This document shows, piece by piece, positions 8,579 to 17,514 of a stretch of DNA of 64,000 bases. The DNA is from Christensenellaceae bacterium (lineage in GTDB: Bacteria > Bacillota > Clostridia > Christensenellales > UBA1750). How positions within the stretch are numbered: the first letter of the stretch is position 1; every line of letters begins with the position of its first letter. The DNA lies in the NCBI GenBank assembly GCA_031280685.1, contig JAITGM010000010.1, positions 62,001 through 126,000 on the forward strand, written 5' to 3'. The notes under the pieces are model-generated. The model did not search any database, was not told the origin of the DNA, and worked only from the letters and a program-made list of their open reading frames with translations. A program made the position numbers and the translations under genes.

Positions 8579-10520
8579 ACTCGGCAGCCTTTTCGACGGA
8601 AGCGGCGGCTTCCCTCTTGCTGGAGCACTGCACGGCATTCGCCCGGTCTGGGCGAGCGAGGTGGAGCCTTACCCCATAGCGGTGACAACATCCCGCTTCC
8701 CGCAGGTAAAGCACCTCGGAGACATATCAGCTATAAGCGGCTCGGAGATAGAGCCAGTCGACATCATCACATTCGGAAGCCCCTGCCAAGACCTCTCGGT
8801 CGCCGGCCGCAGGGCGGGGCTGGACGGAGAACGCTCCGGGCTTTTCATGCAGGCGGTCAGAATCATCAAGGAAATGAGGGAAAAGACCAATGGAATATAC
8901 CCAACTTTCGCTATTTGGGAGAACGTCCCCGGAGCCTTCTCCAGTAACACAGGCGAAGACTTCCGGGTCGTCCTCGAAGAACTCATCCGCATCGTCGAAC
9001 CGTGCGCCGAGGTGCCTCCGGCTGGTAAAGGAGGCTGGCAATACGCAGACTGCTATGTGGGTGACGGATGGAGCCTTGCTTACAGAGTTTTTGACGCTCA
9101 ATTCTGGGGAGTGCCCCAACGTCGTCGTCGAATCCACCTTGTCGCAGATTTTAGAGGAGAACGTGCCCCGGCAGTTCTTTTTGAGCCACAAAGCCTGCAA
9201 GGGGATACAGAGACGGTCTGCGGGGAGAGGAAAGACGCTCCCGCCCCTGCTGGAGAAAGCACTTGCAATGCAGATTATGCGCGATTTGTGCAACCCCCAG
9301 CGGGGTTCAACGGACACCGAAGCATAACCGGGAGCCTCGAATACCACGAGGAAAAGGCACCCTGCATCAACGTCAAGATGCCGCCAAACGTCGTCTACCC
9401 GCAAGTAGCCCGGTCGCTCACCGCGAGACACGACGGAAGCCCCTGCGCTGACCGCGGGCCGAACGTGGTGGCGGTACACCAGAACCAGAGCGGCGAGGTT
9501 CGCACCGGGGAGGTGGCAAACACCCTCAACACCAACGGCAACGCCTCCGGCAGGAACGCGCCCCTCATCGCGCAGGTCTACGACACCAGAGGGAACGGAG
9601 ACGGCGAGACGGTCGGCACCATCACGGGCGACCACAAAAACCGGGTGACCGATTACACCGCGATACTCTGCATGGCGACCCAGCAAGGCGGCGCGGAGAT
9701 ATGCGAGGGCATCTGCCCGACCATCACGGCAGCCGCCGGAATGAGCGGAAACAACCAGCCCGTCGCCGTCCTCCCTTTCGACACCACACAGATAACCTCG
9801 CCGACCAACAGGAGCCAGCCGAAGTACGGCGACCCGTGCCACCCGCTGGCGGCGCAGGCTCACCCTCCGGCAATCTGCCTACAGGGCAACATGATAGGCA
9901 GAGAAGCAAAGAACGGCCCGCAAGGCGGCGGCGTGAATGAGGACATCAGCTTCACCCTCACCGAAGCAGACCGCCACGCAGTAGCATACTCCATCGACCG
10001 GGCGGCATTCAATCAAGGCAAAAACGCCCAGTACGACATCGCCATCAAAGAAGGACCCGCGCCATCACTCGTAGCACAAGGGCCATCGGCGGTCGCGCCG
10101 GACTTCGAGGACTACGCCGTCCGGCGGCTCACGCCGACCGAGTGCGCCAGACTTCAAGGCTTCCCAGACTGGTGGGGGCGCGTCACCTACAAGGACGACT
10201 TCACCGACGAGGAGGTCGAGTTCTGGAACCGGGTGGACTTCACCAAGCGCGTCATCGACGGTCGGCTCCGGCTTTCGGAGCAAGACGGCGCGTGGCACAT
10301 CTGGTCGGTGCCGGAGGGCAAGAAAGAGCCGGAGGATACCGGGCGCATCTACAAGCCGATGGATAAACGCAGGACGCTCAACTGGTACAACAAACTCGAA
10401 TCCGAATCGGCAGAGTACAAAATGTGGGGCAACGGAATAGCCCTCCCACCTGCCAACTTCGTCCTCGGCAGAGCGGCTATTCAGCTACGGCGGGAGGCGC
10501 ACGATGAAGCCAATACTTAA
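8568..10520 (+). CDS. DNA (cytosine-5-)-methyltransferase with large central insertion
   Basis: KLGSLFDGSGGFPLAG (motif I), FGSPCQDLSVAGRRAGLDGERSGLF (motif IV PC), WENVPGAFSSN (ENV), QRRRRIHLVADF, RRLTPTECARLQGFPDWW, GNGIALP. Confidence 0.92.
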   Translation: MEIKLGSLFDGSGGFPLAGALHGIRPVWASEVEPYPIAVTTSRFPQVKHLGDISAISGSEIEPVDIITFGSPCQDLSVAGRRAGLDGERSGLFMQAVRIIKEMREKTNGIYPTFAIWENVPGAFSSNTGEDFRVVLEELIRIVEPCAEVPPAGKGGWQYADCYVGDGWSLAYRVFDAQFWGVPQRRRRIHLVADFRGERAPAVLFEPQSLQGDTETVCGERKDAPAPAGESTCNADYARFVQPPAGFNGHRSITGSLEYHEEKAPCINVKMPPNVVYPQVARSLTARHDGSPCADRGPNVVAVHQNQSGEVRTGEVANTLNTNGNASGRNAPLIAQVYDTRGNGDGETVGTITGDHKNRVTDYTAILCMATQQGGAEICEGICPTITAAAGMSGNNQPVAVLPFDTTQITSPTNRSQPKYGDPCHPLAAQAHPPAICLQGNMIGREAKNGPQGGGVNEDISFTLTEADRHAVAYSIDRAAFNQGKNAQYDIAIKEGPAPSLVAQGPSAVAPDFEDYAVRRLTPTECARLQGFPDWWGRVTYKDDFTDEEVEFWNRVDFTKRVIDGRLRLSEQDGAWHIWSVPEGKKEPEDTGRIYKPMDKRRTLNWYNKLESESAEYKMWGNGIALPPANFVLGRAAIQLRREAHDEANT

Positions 10521-11319
10521 ATACCCCGGCGCAAAGTGGAAGCTGGCAGACTGGATAATCGCCAACCTGCCTCCACACGAAAGCTATTTAGAGCCTTACT
10601 TTGGGAGCGGCGCGGTCTTCTTCAACAAGACCCCAGCCCGGATAGAAACCATCAACGACATCGACGGAGCCGTCGTCCACTTCTTCAAGACCTGCAGGAA
10701 CCACCCGGACGAACTGGCCAGAGCGATAGAGATGACCCCGTGGGCGCGTGATGAGTTTATGGCAGCAGACCCCAGAGGCTCCACGGAAAACGACATAGAA
10801 CGTGCCCGACAGTTCGCGGTCAAGTGCTGGATGTCCTTCGGCGCAAGGCTTGAAACATCGAAAAGCTGGAGGCACAGCACGGGAGCAAAGGTCAACGGCG
10901 GCCCCGATAACCCGAAGCTATGGAACCGGGTGCCCGGTCTGGTCTACGAAGTCGCCGCAAGGCTGAAAGAAGCCCAGATAGAAAATCGCCCCGCGCTTGA
11001 CACCATCGCCGCCCACAACGGGCCGCAGGTGCTCATCTATGCCGACCCGCCCTACCTGCGAAGCACTCGGACGCTCCACGGAGACCAGTACAGGCACGAA
11101 ATGACCGAGCGCGACCACCGAGACTTCCTCGATGCGATGCTCGCCCACACGGGCATGGCGGTCATTTCTGGGTACGGGAACGACATATACGACGATGCCC
11201 TCTCTGGGTGGACGGTCGTCCGGCAGAACACCGTCGCCGAGCGAGGGGTCAAGAGAACCGAAAGCCTCTGGATAAACCCAGCGGCGGCCGAAGCCATCGA
11301 GGAGGTAAAAGCCCTATGA
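10504..11319 (+). CDS. DNA adenine methyltransferase, D12/Dam class
   Basis: LKYPGAKWKLADWI, YLEPYFGSGAVFFNK, YADPPYL. Confidence 0.92.
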   Translation: MKPILKYPGAKWKLADWIIANLPPHESYLEPYFGSGAVFFNKTPARIETINDIDGAVVHFFKTCRNHPDELARAIEMTPWARDEFMAADPRGSTENDIERARQFAVKCWMSFGARLETSKSWRHSTGAKVNGGPDNPKLWNRVPGLVYEVAARLKEAQIENRPALDTIAAHNGPQVLIYADPPYLRSTRTLHGDQYRHEMTERDHRDFLDAMLAHTGMAVISGYGNDIYDDALSGWTVVRQNTVAERGVKRTESLWINPAAAEAIEEVKAL

Positions 11320-11600
11320 CCAAACAGCAGATACTCCAGACCGCCATAGACACCTACGGGAGCGACGCTCAAATGCTCATGGCAATCGAGGAGATGAGCG
11401 AGCTCACCAAAGCGATATGCAAATACTTCCGCTCCAACGACAGCAGGGCGACCGAGAGCATCATCGAGGAAATGGCTGACGTGAAGATAATGCTCGCCCA
11501 GCTTGAAATCATGTTCGGAAGCCCCGCAGCGGTCGAGCAAGAAAAGCTGGAACGCCTCGCCGGCCGGCTCGGACTGGAGGATACCAATGCAAACGAGTGA
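11316..11600 (+). CDS. MazG-like nucleotide pyrophosphohydrolase domain protein
   Basis: AIEEMSELTKAICK...IIEEMADVKIMLAQLE EExxE/ExxD pattern. Confidence 0.75.
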   Translation: MTKQQILQTAIDTYGSDAQMLMAIEEMSELTKAICKYFRSNDSRATESIIEEMADVKIMLAQLEIMFGSPAAVEQEKLERLAGRLGLEDTNANE

Positions 11601-11754
11601 GCGCAGGTGCGCGATTTTCAACTGCGACAGGCGCCGAGGAAGCTACTGCTGCCCGGATTGCAAAGAGCGCGGCAAGTGCAAGAACCCGTGCCGGAACCAC
11701 CCCGGCAGGTGCCAGCAGGTCGCCGAGCCGCGAAGAAAGGGGAAGATGCCATGA
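11587..11754 (+). CDS. Small Cys-rich protein
   Basis: CAIFNCDRRRGSYCCPDCKERGKCKNPCRNHPGRC; RBS and 4-nt overlap with next gene. Confidence 0.6.
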   Translation: MQTSERRCAIFNCDRRRGSYCCPDCKERGKCKNPCRNHPGRCQQVAEPRRKGKMP

Positions 11755-12473
11755 AATACATAGCAAGCTGTAGCTTCGGAAAAGACAGTCTGGCGATGGT
11801 TCTGCGGCTTATTGAAAAAGGAACTCCACTCGATGAGGTGATGTTTTACGACACAGGAATGGAGTTCAAAGCCATTTATAGCATACGAGACGCTATGCTC
11901 CCGATTTTCGCACAGGCTGGAATCAAATATACAGAACTCAAACCGCCAAACAGCTTTTTATACGATATGCTCGAACGCCCGGTTGTAAGCAAGCAAAAAG
12001 GCTCGCATCTTGGGTACGGATGGTGTGGAGGCGTTTGCAGGTGGGGAACGACCTTCAAAACGCAGAGCCTCGACGCTCACGCACAAGGCGCCACACTGCA
12101 CTATGTCGGCATAGCGGCCGACGAGCCAAACAGACTCAATCGGCTGGAAGCACCTAAATGTGCTCCACTCGCAGAGGAAGGCATGACCGAAGCTGACTGT
12201 CTCGCATACTGCCGAGCAAAGGGATTTTCGTGGGATGAAGACGGCGTAGACCTATACGGCATCCTCGATAGGGTATCGTGCTGGTGCTGTTCAAACAAGA
12301 ACCTCAAAGAACTGCGAAATATCTACAAACACCTACCCGGATACTGGGAGGCACTCAAAGACTTGCAATCGCAAATAGAACGACCGATGAAGCGGTATTC
12401 GTCAAAAGGCATCCCATACGGGAACGTATTTCAACTGGATAAAAAATTCAAAGAGGAGGACACCACACAATGA
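11751..12473 (+). CDS. Phosphoadenosine phosphosulfate (PAPS) reductase family protein
   Basis: SFGKDSLAMVLRLIEKG PP-loop, YGWCGGVCRWGTTFK, DRVSCWCCSNKN Cys clusters. Confidence 0.85.
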   Translation: MKYIASCSFGKDSLAMVLRLIEKGTPLDEVMFYDTGMEFKAIYSIRDAMLPIFAQAGIKYTELKPPNSFLYDMLERPVVSKQKGSHLGYGWCGGVCRWGTTFKTQSLDAHAQGATLHYVGIAADEPNRLNRLEAPKCAPLAEEGMTEADCLAYCRAKGFSWDEDGVDLYGILDRVSCWCCSNKNLKELRNIYKHLPGYWEALKDLQSQIERPMKRYSSKGIPYGNVFQLDKKFKEEDTTQ

Positions 12474-12928
12474 CCACCAAGAACCGTCGCAAGCGCATCT
12501 ACGTCTGCTCCCCTTACCGCGGAGATGAGGAGCGGAACGTCCGCAGAGCACAGCTTTTCTGCAAAGACATTGTCCAGCAAGGACACCTCCCCATCGCCCC
12601 GCACGTCTATTTCACCCAGTTCATGAGCGACAGCACCCCCGGCGAGCGCGACGCAGCCCTCGCAATGGGAATCGAAATCCTCGCCCTCTGCGACGAGATG
12701 TGGGTCTTCGGGAACCGCATCAGCGCAGGCATGAAAGGCGAAATCGAAGCCGCGCAGGAACTCGGTATCCCCATCATGCGGGTCGGGGAGGCGGTCGCGG
12801 AGATGACCACTACCACGGTCGTCGAGGTCACCATCGCCTGCGAAGACACGAAAGCCACCGCCGAGGAGCTCGCCAAGCGGATACAGGAGGGCATCGAAAA
12901 CGCGATGAGGAACGGAGGCATGGCGTGA
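12470..12928 (+). CDS. DUF4406 / nucleoside 2-deoxyribosyltransferase-like protein
   Basis: RIYVCSPYRGDEERNVRRAQLFC... PIAPHVYFTQF... LCDEMWVFGNRISAGMKGEIEAA. Confidence 0.75.
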   Translation: MTTKNRRKRIYVCSPYRGDEERNVRRAQLFCKDIVQQGHLPIAPHVYFTQFMSDSTPGERDAALAMGIEILALCDEMWVFGNRISAGMKGEIEAAQELGIPIMRVGEAVAEMTTTTVVEVTIACEDTKATAEELAKRIQEGIENAMRNGGMA

Positions 12929-13245
12929 GCCGCCTCCAGTTCGTGAAGGAGACGGAGGGGCAGTGCCCCTCCGTCTCCTTCACAAAAACCAGAGGATGCC
13001 TGCAGGCAATATACGACTGGAGCCTCTGCATCGGGCTGGTCGAGGTTCGGAAATGGCGCCCGGCAGGAACGCCGTGCCCCGGAGACGGGAACGAGCGATG
13101 TGAGAAATGCTCCATGCGGAGCGGAAAGGAGAAACCAGAATGCAAATCGCCATCACCATCGTACTGCTCCTCTCGGTATTTATCGGAACAGTCGGCGCTA
13201 TTGGAGGAAAGGAAAGAGACACGCGACAGAACTCGGTCGTCATAG
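12925..13245 (+). CDS. Possible small Cys-rich phage protein (GTG start)
   Basis: Overlaps upstream stop by 4 nt; CPGDGNERCEKCSMRSGKEKPEC; C-terminal part overlaps next ORF. Confidence 0.3.
   Translation: MSRLQFVKETEGQCPSVSFTKTRGCLQAIYDWSLCIGLVEVRKWRPAGTPCPGDGNERCEKCSMRSGKEKPECKSPSPSYCSSRYLSEQSALLEERKETRDRTRSS
12943..12983. repeat. Perfect 20-bp inverted repeat with 1-nt spacer
   Basis: gtgaaggagacggaggggca-g-tgcccctccgtctccttcac. Confidence 0.95.
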
Positions 13246-13295
13246 CCCTGGCCGCCATCGCTGCCGTTGTCACCATCAGCATCGCGGGGAGGTAG
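13140..13295 (+). CDS. Small membrane protein
   Basis: MQIAITIVLLLSVFIGTVGAIGG...VVIALAAIAAVVTISIAGR, RBS gaaaggag. Confidence 0.5.
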   Translation: MQIAITIVLLLSVFIGTVGAIGGKERDTRQNSVVIALAAIAAVVTISIAGR

Positions 13296-13300
13296 AAAAC

Positions 13301-13486
13301 GTGAGCATTGAAAAGTTCGGGAACATCTTCACCCCCACCTGAGACAGGTGCGGAGCCGAACTCCCCGGCGAGTTTGACTACTACGATGCGGTGAACGCCA
13401 AGAAACGCGAGGGCTGGAAAAGCCGCAAGACCGACGGTGAATGGGAGGACATCTGCCCAGACTGCCAAGAAAGCGAGGAACGATAA
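13301..13486 (+). pseudogene. Small two-CxxC zinc-ribbon protein with in-frame TGA replacing the first Cys (13340-13342)
   Basis: VSIEKFGNIFTPT-[TGA]-DRCGAELPGEFDYYDAVNAKKREGWKSRKTDGEWEDICPDCQESEER; frame otherwise open and abuts next ATG. Confidence 0.7.
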
Positions 13487-14352
13487 TGAATATCCACAAA
13501 AGCAAAATCGAATGGTGCTCCCACACATGGAACCCGGTCACCGGGTGCCTGCACGGGTGCCCGTACTGCTACGCAAGGGTGATGACCAACCGCTTCAAAC
13601 CCCACGCCGCCGAATGGCCGACGGAGGAAACCACGGTCATCAACGAGGCGAACAGCGAGGGATGCTTCATAGCGATGCGCCCCACCGCCCTCCGCGACCC
13701 AGACGGGAACTACCTCCGCTCTACCCCGTACCCGAAAGGCTTCTCTCCCACCATCCATATGTTCACGATGAACTACCCGGAGAAACGCCTCACACCCTCC
13801 CGGATATTCGTCAGCAGCATGGGCGACCTTTTCGGAGACTGGGTGCCGGAATCATGGATAACGACAGTCCTCAACGCCTGCGCGGTCGCACCCCAGCACA
13901 TTTATATGTTCCTCACGAAAAACCCCAAGAGGTACATCGAGCTCGCCAAGAGCGATGCTCTGCCGAGACGCAAGAACTTCTGGTACGGAACGTCGACACC
14001 GACCGGGGACACCGAATACTTTTGGGGAGATGGGTACAAGACGTTCATCAGCGTCGAACCAATCCTCGGCCCATTCACGGAACACAAAGCCCTGACCCGC
14101 CGCCCCGCCGACTGGGTCATCGTCGGAGCCATGACAGGTGCGGGAGCCAAGAAACACCAGCCGAAGCGCGAGTGGATACAGGGCATCGTCGACACCTGCA
14201 GACACGACGGAACCCCGCTGTTCATGAAAGACAGCATCCTCCCAATCTGGGAAGACCCTCTCATCCGGCAATACCCGGCGGGAATGCTCGCACACACGGG
14301 AGAGGAGGCGGCCGTATGCAAAAGAACCTGCGGAGGCTCACCACAAGAGTAA
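13486..14352 (+). CDS. Phage Gp37/Gp68-family (DUF5131) radical-SAM-like protein
   Basis: SKIEWCSHTWNPVTGCLHGCPYCYAR (CxxxCxxC), IFVSSMGDLFGDWVP, WVIVGAMTG. Confidence 0.88.
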   Translation: MNIHKSKIEWCSHTWNPVTGCLHGCPYCYARVMTNRFKPHAAEWPTEETTVINEANSEGCFIAMRPTALRDPDGNYLRSTPYPKGFSPTIHMFTMNYPEKRLTPSRIFVSSMGDLFGDWVPESWITTVLNACAVAPQHIYMFLTKNPKRYIELAKSDALPRRKNFWYGTSTPTGDTEYFWGDGYKTFISVEPILGPFTEHKALTRRPADWVIVGAMTGAGAKKHQPKREWIQGIVDTCRHDGTPLFMKDSILPIWEDPLIRQYPAGMLAHTGEEAAVCKRTCGGSPQE

Positions 14353-14495
14353 CAGCCCAGACCCTGTACAATCTTGAAAAGCTGGCGGCAATGGCAGGAT
14401 ACAGGTCGCCGGGGAGGGTCATCGACAAGCTGGTGCGCGACCACATGGTCGGAATGAAACACATCGAGGAGGAGAAACCACATGGCAAGAGGTAA
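14316..14495 (+). CDS. Small ribbon-helix-helix-like protein
   Basis: RVTAQTLYNLEKLAAMAGYRSPGRVIDKLVRDHM. Confidence 0.45.
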   Translation: MQKNLRRLTTRVTAQTLYNLEKLAAMAGYRSPGRVIDKLVRDHMVGMKHIEEEKPHGKR

Positions 14496-15021
14496 CCAGT
14501 ACCGCTCACCCGTCGCGGCAAAAGACCCGGCGCGGCAATATCAAGGAGCCGTGAACCACGCGCAGGGCAAACGCTTCGAGGACTACATAGAGCAGTCACT
14601 CGCCTACTGCGAGCAGCGCGGCATAGGCACGGTCGAAAAGACCCCGGAGCCTATGCGCCCGACCAAAAGGCTCGACGGCGGGAAGTTCATAGCTTTCTAC
14701 GAGAAGCAGGCACAGCCCGACTACAAGGGCACCCTCAAAGGCGGTCGCTCGGTCGTGTTCGAGGCGAAACACACGACCGACGAGAGGATAGACCAGAACC
14801 GGGTGACGCAGGAGCAAGGCAGCAGGCTCGATAAACACGCCAGCATGGGTGCTGAATGCTTTGTGGTCGTCGGTTTCAGCATGAACGACTTCTTTAAGGT
14901 GCCGTGGGAAGTCTGGCGCGACATGAAGAACCACTTCGGCAGGAAGTATGCCACCATTGAGGAACTCGAACAGTACCGGGTGGCGACCGGGAAAATGGGA
15001 TACCTCCTCATTTTGGATTGA
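14482..15021 (+). CDS. RecU-like Holliday junction resolvase
   Basis: GKRFEDYIEQSLAYCEQRG... FEAKHTTDERIDQNRVTQEQGSRLDKHASMGAECFVVVGF. Confidence 0.8.
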   Translation: MARGNQYRSPVAAKDPARQYQGAVNHAQGKRFEDYIEQSLAYCEQRGIGTVEKTPEPMRPTKRLDGGKFIAFYEKQAQPDYKGTLKGGRSVVFEAKHTTDERIDQNRVTQEQGSRLDKHASMGAECFVVVGFSMNDFFKVPWEVWRDMKNHFGRKYATIEELEQYRVATGKMGYLLILD

Positions 15022-15032
15022 AGGCGAGACGG

Positions 15033-15284
15033 ATGAATTATTGTGAAGCCTGCGCCCACCGATGCAAGCGCGGCGGCTGGTGCCCAAACTGGATAAGCCG
15101 AGCAGAGGCGCACGCTATCGCCGAGCGAGCCGATGAGAGCAGGTGGGATAGATACAAAGAAAAAGGAGGTGCCCATGAAGACAGAAATGACAAAAACGAT
15201 AGAACGGAGCTTGTCGCACTACTTCCCGGCGAGAATATGTGGAATAAAAATAAACAAGTTCCGCGACCAGCATACAGCGTTTGA
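15033..15284 (+). CDS. Small Cys-containing protein
   Basis: MNYCEACAHRCKRGGWCPNW; overlaps next gene. Confidence 0.35.
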   Translation: MNYCEACAHRCKRGGWCPNWISRAEAHAIAERADESRWDRYKEKGGAHEDRNDKNDRTELVALLPGENMWNKNKQVPRPAYSV

Positions 15285-15858
15285 GGTTCCCGTCGAGTGC
15301 GGCACCACCAGTGCGGGAATTGTAGACTGCGTCCGGGTCGCCGAATACTTCGGAGACTTGGAACAGCAGAACGTGTGCATCGCCCACAGGTGGAAAAAAG
15401 AGGGCATACGCCGCGCCGCCCTACGGTGCGAGCGAGGGGTGCTCGACAGCGACTGCGCCCCTCTCCACTGCGACGAACGCCGATGCTCTCTCAACGCCGT
15501 GAAGACGGTCGGAAGCCCCAAAGTCCTCGTCGCCTGCTTTGAAATCAAGATAACCAAAGCAGACCTCAAAAGCCGGAACGGTCACAATTTCGTGGGGAAC
15601 CTCAACTACTATGTCGTGCCAAAGGAGATATACGAGGACATCAAAGACCTCGTGCCGGAGGACATCGGCATCATCCTCTACATCACGACCGACAAGTTCT
15701 CCGGGCTTCGCAAAAAGAAAGAGTGCGCCTTCCACGAGATGAGCGACGCAGACCAGAAATGGATGCTCCTCTCCGTGATGAAGCGCATCCGCGCCGAGGA
15801 CTGGAAGAAGCAATGGGATGAGCCGGAGAAAGGAGCCGACCCGTGGGAGATGTCATAA
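15175..15858 (+). CDS. Phage protein, MmcB-like / nuclease-like fold suspected
   Basis: VLVACFEIKITKADLKSRNGHNFVGNLNYYVVPKEIYEDI; RBS aaaaaggaggtgccc. Confidence 0.6.
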   Translation: MKTEMTKTIERSLSHYFPARICGIKINKFRDQHTAFEVPVECGTTSAGIVDCVRVAEYFGDLEQQNVCIAHRWKKEGIRRAALRCERGVLDSDCAPLHCDERRCSLNAVKTVGSPKVLVACFEIKITKADLKSRNGHNFVGNLNYYVVPKEIYEDIKDLVPEDIGIILYITTDKFSGLRKKKECAFHEMSDADQKWMLLSVMKRIRAEDWKKQWDEPEKGADPWEMS

Positions 15859-16133
15859 ACCTGCCGCCGGCCGGCGAACGGTGCGCATTTTGCAAGCGGC
15901 GCCCAGCAACTCGGCTCTGCGATATGCCCATCGGGCACACCAGATACATCGGGCACCCGCCCCGCAGCCTTATGCTCAAAGCACAGAAATCAGACAACGC
16001 ATTCGTCAAGGTCGAGATGGAGCGCACAGTCACCTGCGACGCTCCCGTGTGCGACGAGTGCGCCACCCGGATATGGGCAGACATCGACCTCTGCCCCTCC
16101 TGCAAGCGAAAACTGAAAGGAGCCATACGATGA
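15843..16133 (+). CDS. Small zinc-finger-like protein (GTG start)
   Basis: CAFCKRRPATRLCD ... CDAPVCDECATRIWADIDLCPSCKRK. Confidence 0.6.
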   Translation: MGDVINLPPAGERCAFCKRRPATRLCDMPIGHTRYIGHPPRSLMLKAQKSDNAFVKVEMERTVTCDAPVCDECATRIWADIDLCPSCKRKLKGAIR

Positions 16134-16399
16134 GCGAGAATAAAATCATGCCGAACGACATCGTGAAGCACAAGCCCACGGGAGAAACGTGGGTCGTCTG
16201 CGGAGTGAACCACGCCGCAGGAAAACTCATCCCGTGCGGGTATCCGTTTCCCAGCATCGCCGACATCGCAGACTGCGAGCTCGTCGAGAAGCGGTACCAC
16301 GTCGAGCCGCAGAGCGAGGAATACATCAACGCCTTAAAGGCGCACGGTCTCAACAACTACATCGACGTGAAGTCGGCAATGCTCCACGGAATAATCTAA
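16130..16399 (+). CDS. Small conserved phage protein
   Basis: 89-aa ORF MSENKIMPNDIVKHKPTGETWVVCGVNHAAGKLIPCGYP, RBS. Confidence 0.6.
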   Translation: MSENKIMPNDIVKHKPTGETWVVCGVNHAAGKLIPCGYPFPSIADIADCELVEKRYHVEPQSEEYINALKAHGLNNYIDVKSAMLHGII

Positions 16400-16414
16400 A
16401 CGGAGGGATAAACC

Positions 16415-16780
16415 ATGAACAAGGTCATCCTCATCGGAAACCTCACCCGCGACCCAGAGCACCGCACCACCCAGAGCGGAACGTCGCAGTGCTCGTTCAC
16501 TCCCGCGGTCGAGCGCGACCGAGCCAAAGCACAGGACGGGAAGAAGCCCGTGGACTTCATCACGGTCATAGCGTGGAGAAATACCGCCGACCTGTGCGCT
16601 CGGTACCTTACCAAAGGACGGCAGGTCGCCGTCGTCGGTGTATGGCAGAACCGGGAATACGAAAAGGACGGAATAAAGCGATACGTCTCGGAGTGCATCG
16701 CAGACGACGTTCAGTTTCTCGGCAGCCCCCGCAGGGAGAACGCTCCCGCAGATGACGACTACCCGTTCCCGGACGAATAA
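16415..16780 (+). CDS. ssb: Single-stranded DNA-binding protein
   Basis: MNKVILIGNLTRDPEHRTTQSGTSQCSFTPAVER, FITVIAWRNTADLCARYLTKGRQVAVVG. Confidence 0.95.
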   Translation: MNKVILIGNLTRDPEHRTTQSGTSQCSFTPAVERDRAKAQDGKKPVDFITVIAWRNTADLCARYLTKGRQVAVVGVWQNREYEKDGIKRYVSECIADDVQFLGSPRRENAPADDDYPFPDE

Positions 16781-16848
16781 GAAAAGCCGCCTCCAGATGG
16801 AGAACGGCCTCGACAAAGTTATTCTACCAAAAGGAGGCGTAAAACGCA

Positions 16849-17382
16849 ATGGCAAATGGCAAGAACGGCGGGAAGCCGACAGTAAAGTCCATGATTGAGG
16901 AAGCGGTCAACGCCGGGTTAATGCAGGGCAGGCTCCAAGCCAGCAGCACCGCAAAGGATGCCTACAAGGCTACCGAGCGCCGCCTCTACGCAATCCCCGT
17001 CCTCAAAAAGAAAGTGGACGATGACAAGGATAAGCTGGAGGAAATCCTCACGCACGGCGCACCAGAGAGAAGCAAAAGTATCGTGCGGTTCCAGCGAACA
17101 GGGTACAGGGTCAGCCTGGAGGATATGCTCGAAGCCCTCATCAAAGACCTGCGAGCGACCATCGCCGCCGACGAGTACGAAATAGAGACGGTCGAACACG
17201 CGATGTCTTTCTTTGTAGACGACCCATTCTACCCCGCCGTCACGGGAAAATACATCGACGGATACGACGACGAAGACATCGCTGTCGACCTCGAATGCGG
17301 CACAACACAAGTATGGAAGCAAAGAAGTCGAATCGTTAGAAACATCGCAATAATGCTCTATGGTGCCCCGGCATCTTCGTGA
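16849..17382 (+). CDS. ArpU-like / sigma-region-4-like late transcription regulator
   Basis: End-of-early-module position; YDDEDIAVDLECGTTQVWKQRSRIVRNIAIMLYG. Confidence 0.6.
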   Translation: MANGKNGGKPTVKSMIEEAVNAGLMQGRLQASSTAKDAYKATERRLYAIPVLKKKVDDDKDKLEEILTHGAPERSKSIVRFQRTGYRVSLEDMLEALIKDLRATIAADEYEIETVEHAMSFFVDDPFYPAVTGKYIDGYDDEDIAVDLECGTTQVWKQRSRIVRNIAIMLYGAPASS

Positions 17383-17458
17383 AAAACACCCGAAAACCAG
17401 TGAACGAGACTTGTGAAACGAAGTATGCTAAACTAAAGAAAATTAAAAGTGCGTCCAG

Positions 17459-17489
17459 AGCCGTCCCCGCCACCGCGGGGGCGGCTTTT
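17459..17489 (+). terminator. Rho-independent terminator-like hairpin before the next operon
   Basis: agccgtccccgc-cac-cgcgggggcggct + tttta. Confidence 0.6.
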
Positions 17490-17514
17490 ACTATGCCCGA
17501 AGGGAGGAACAGAG

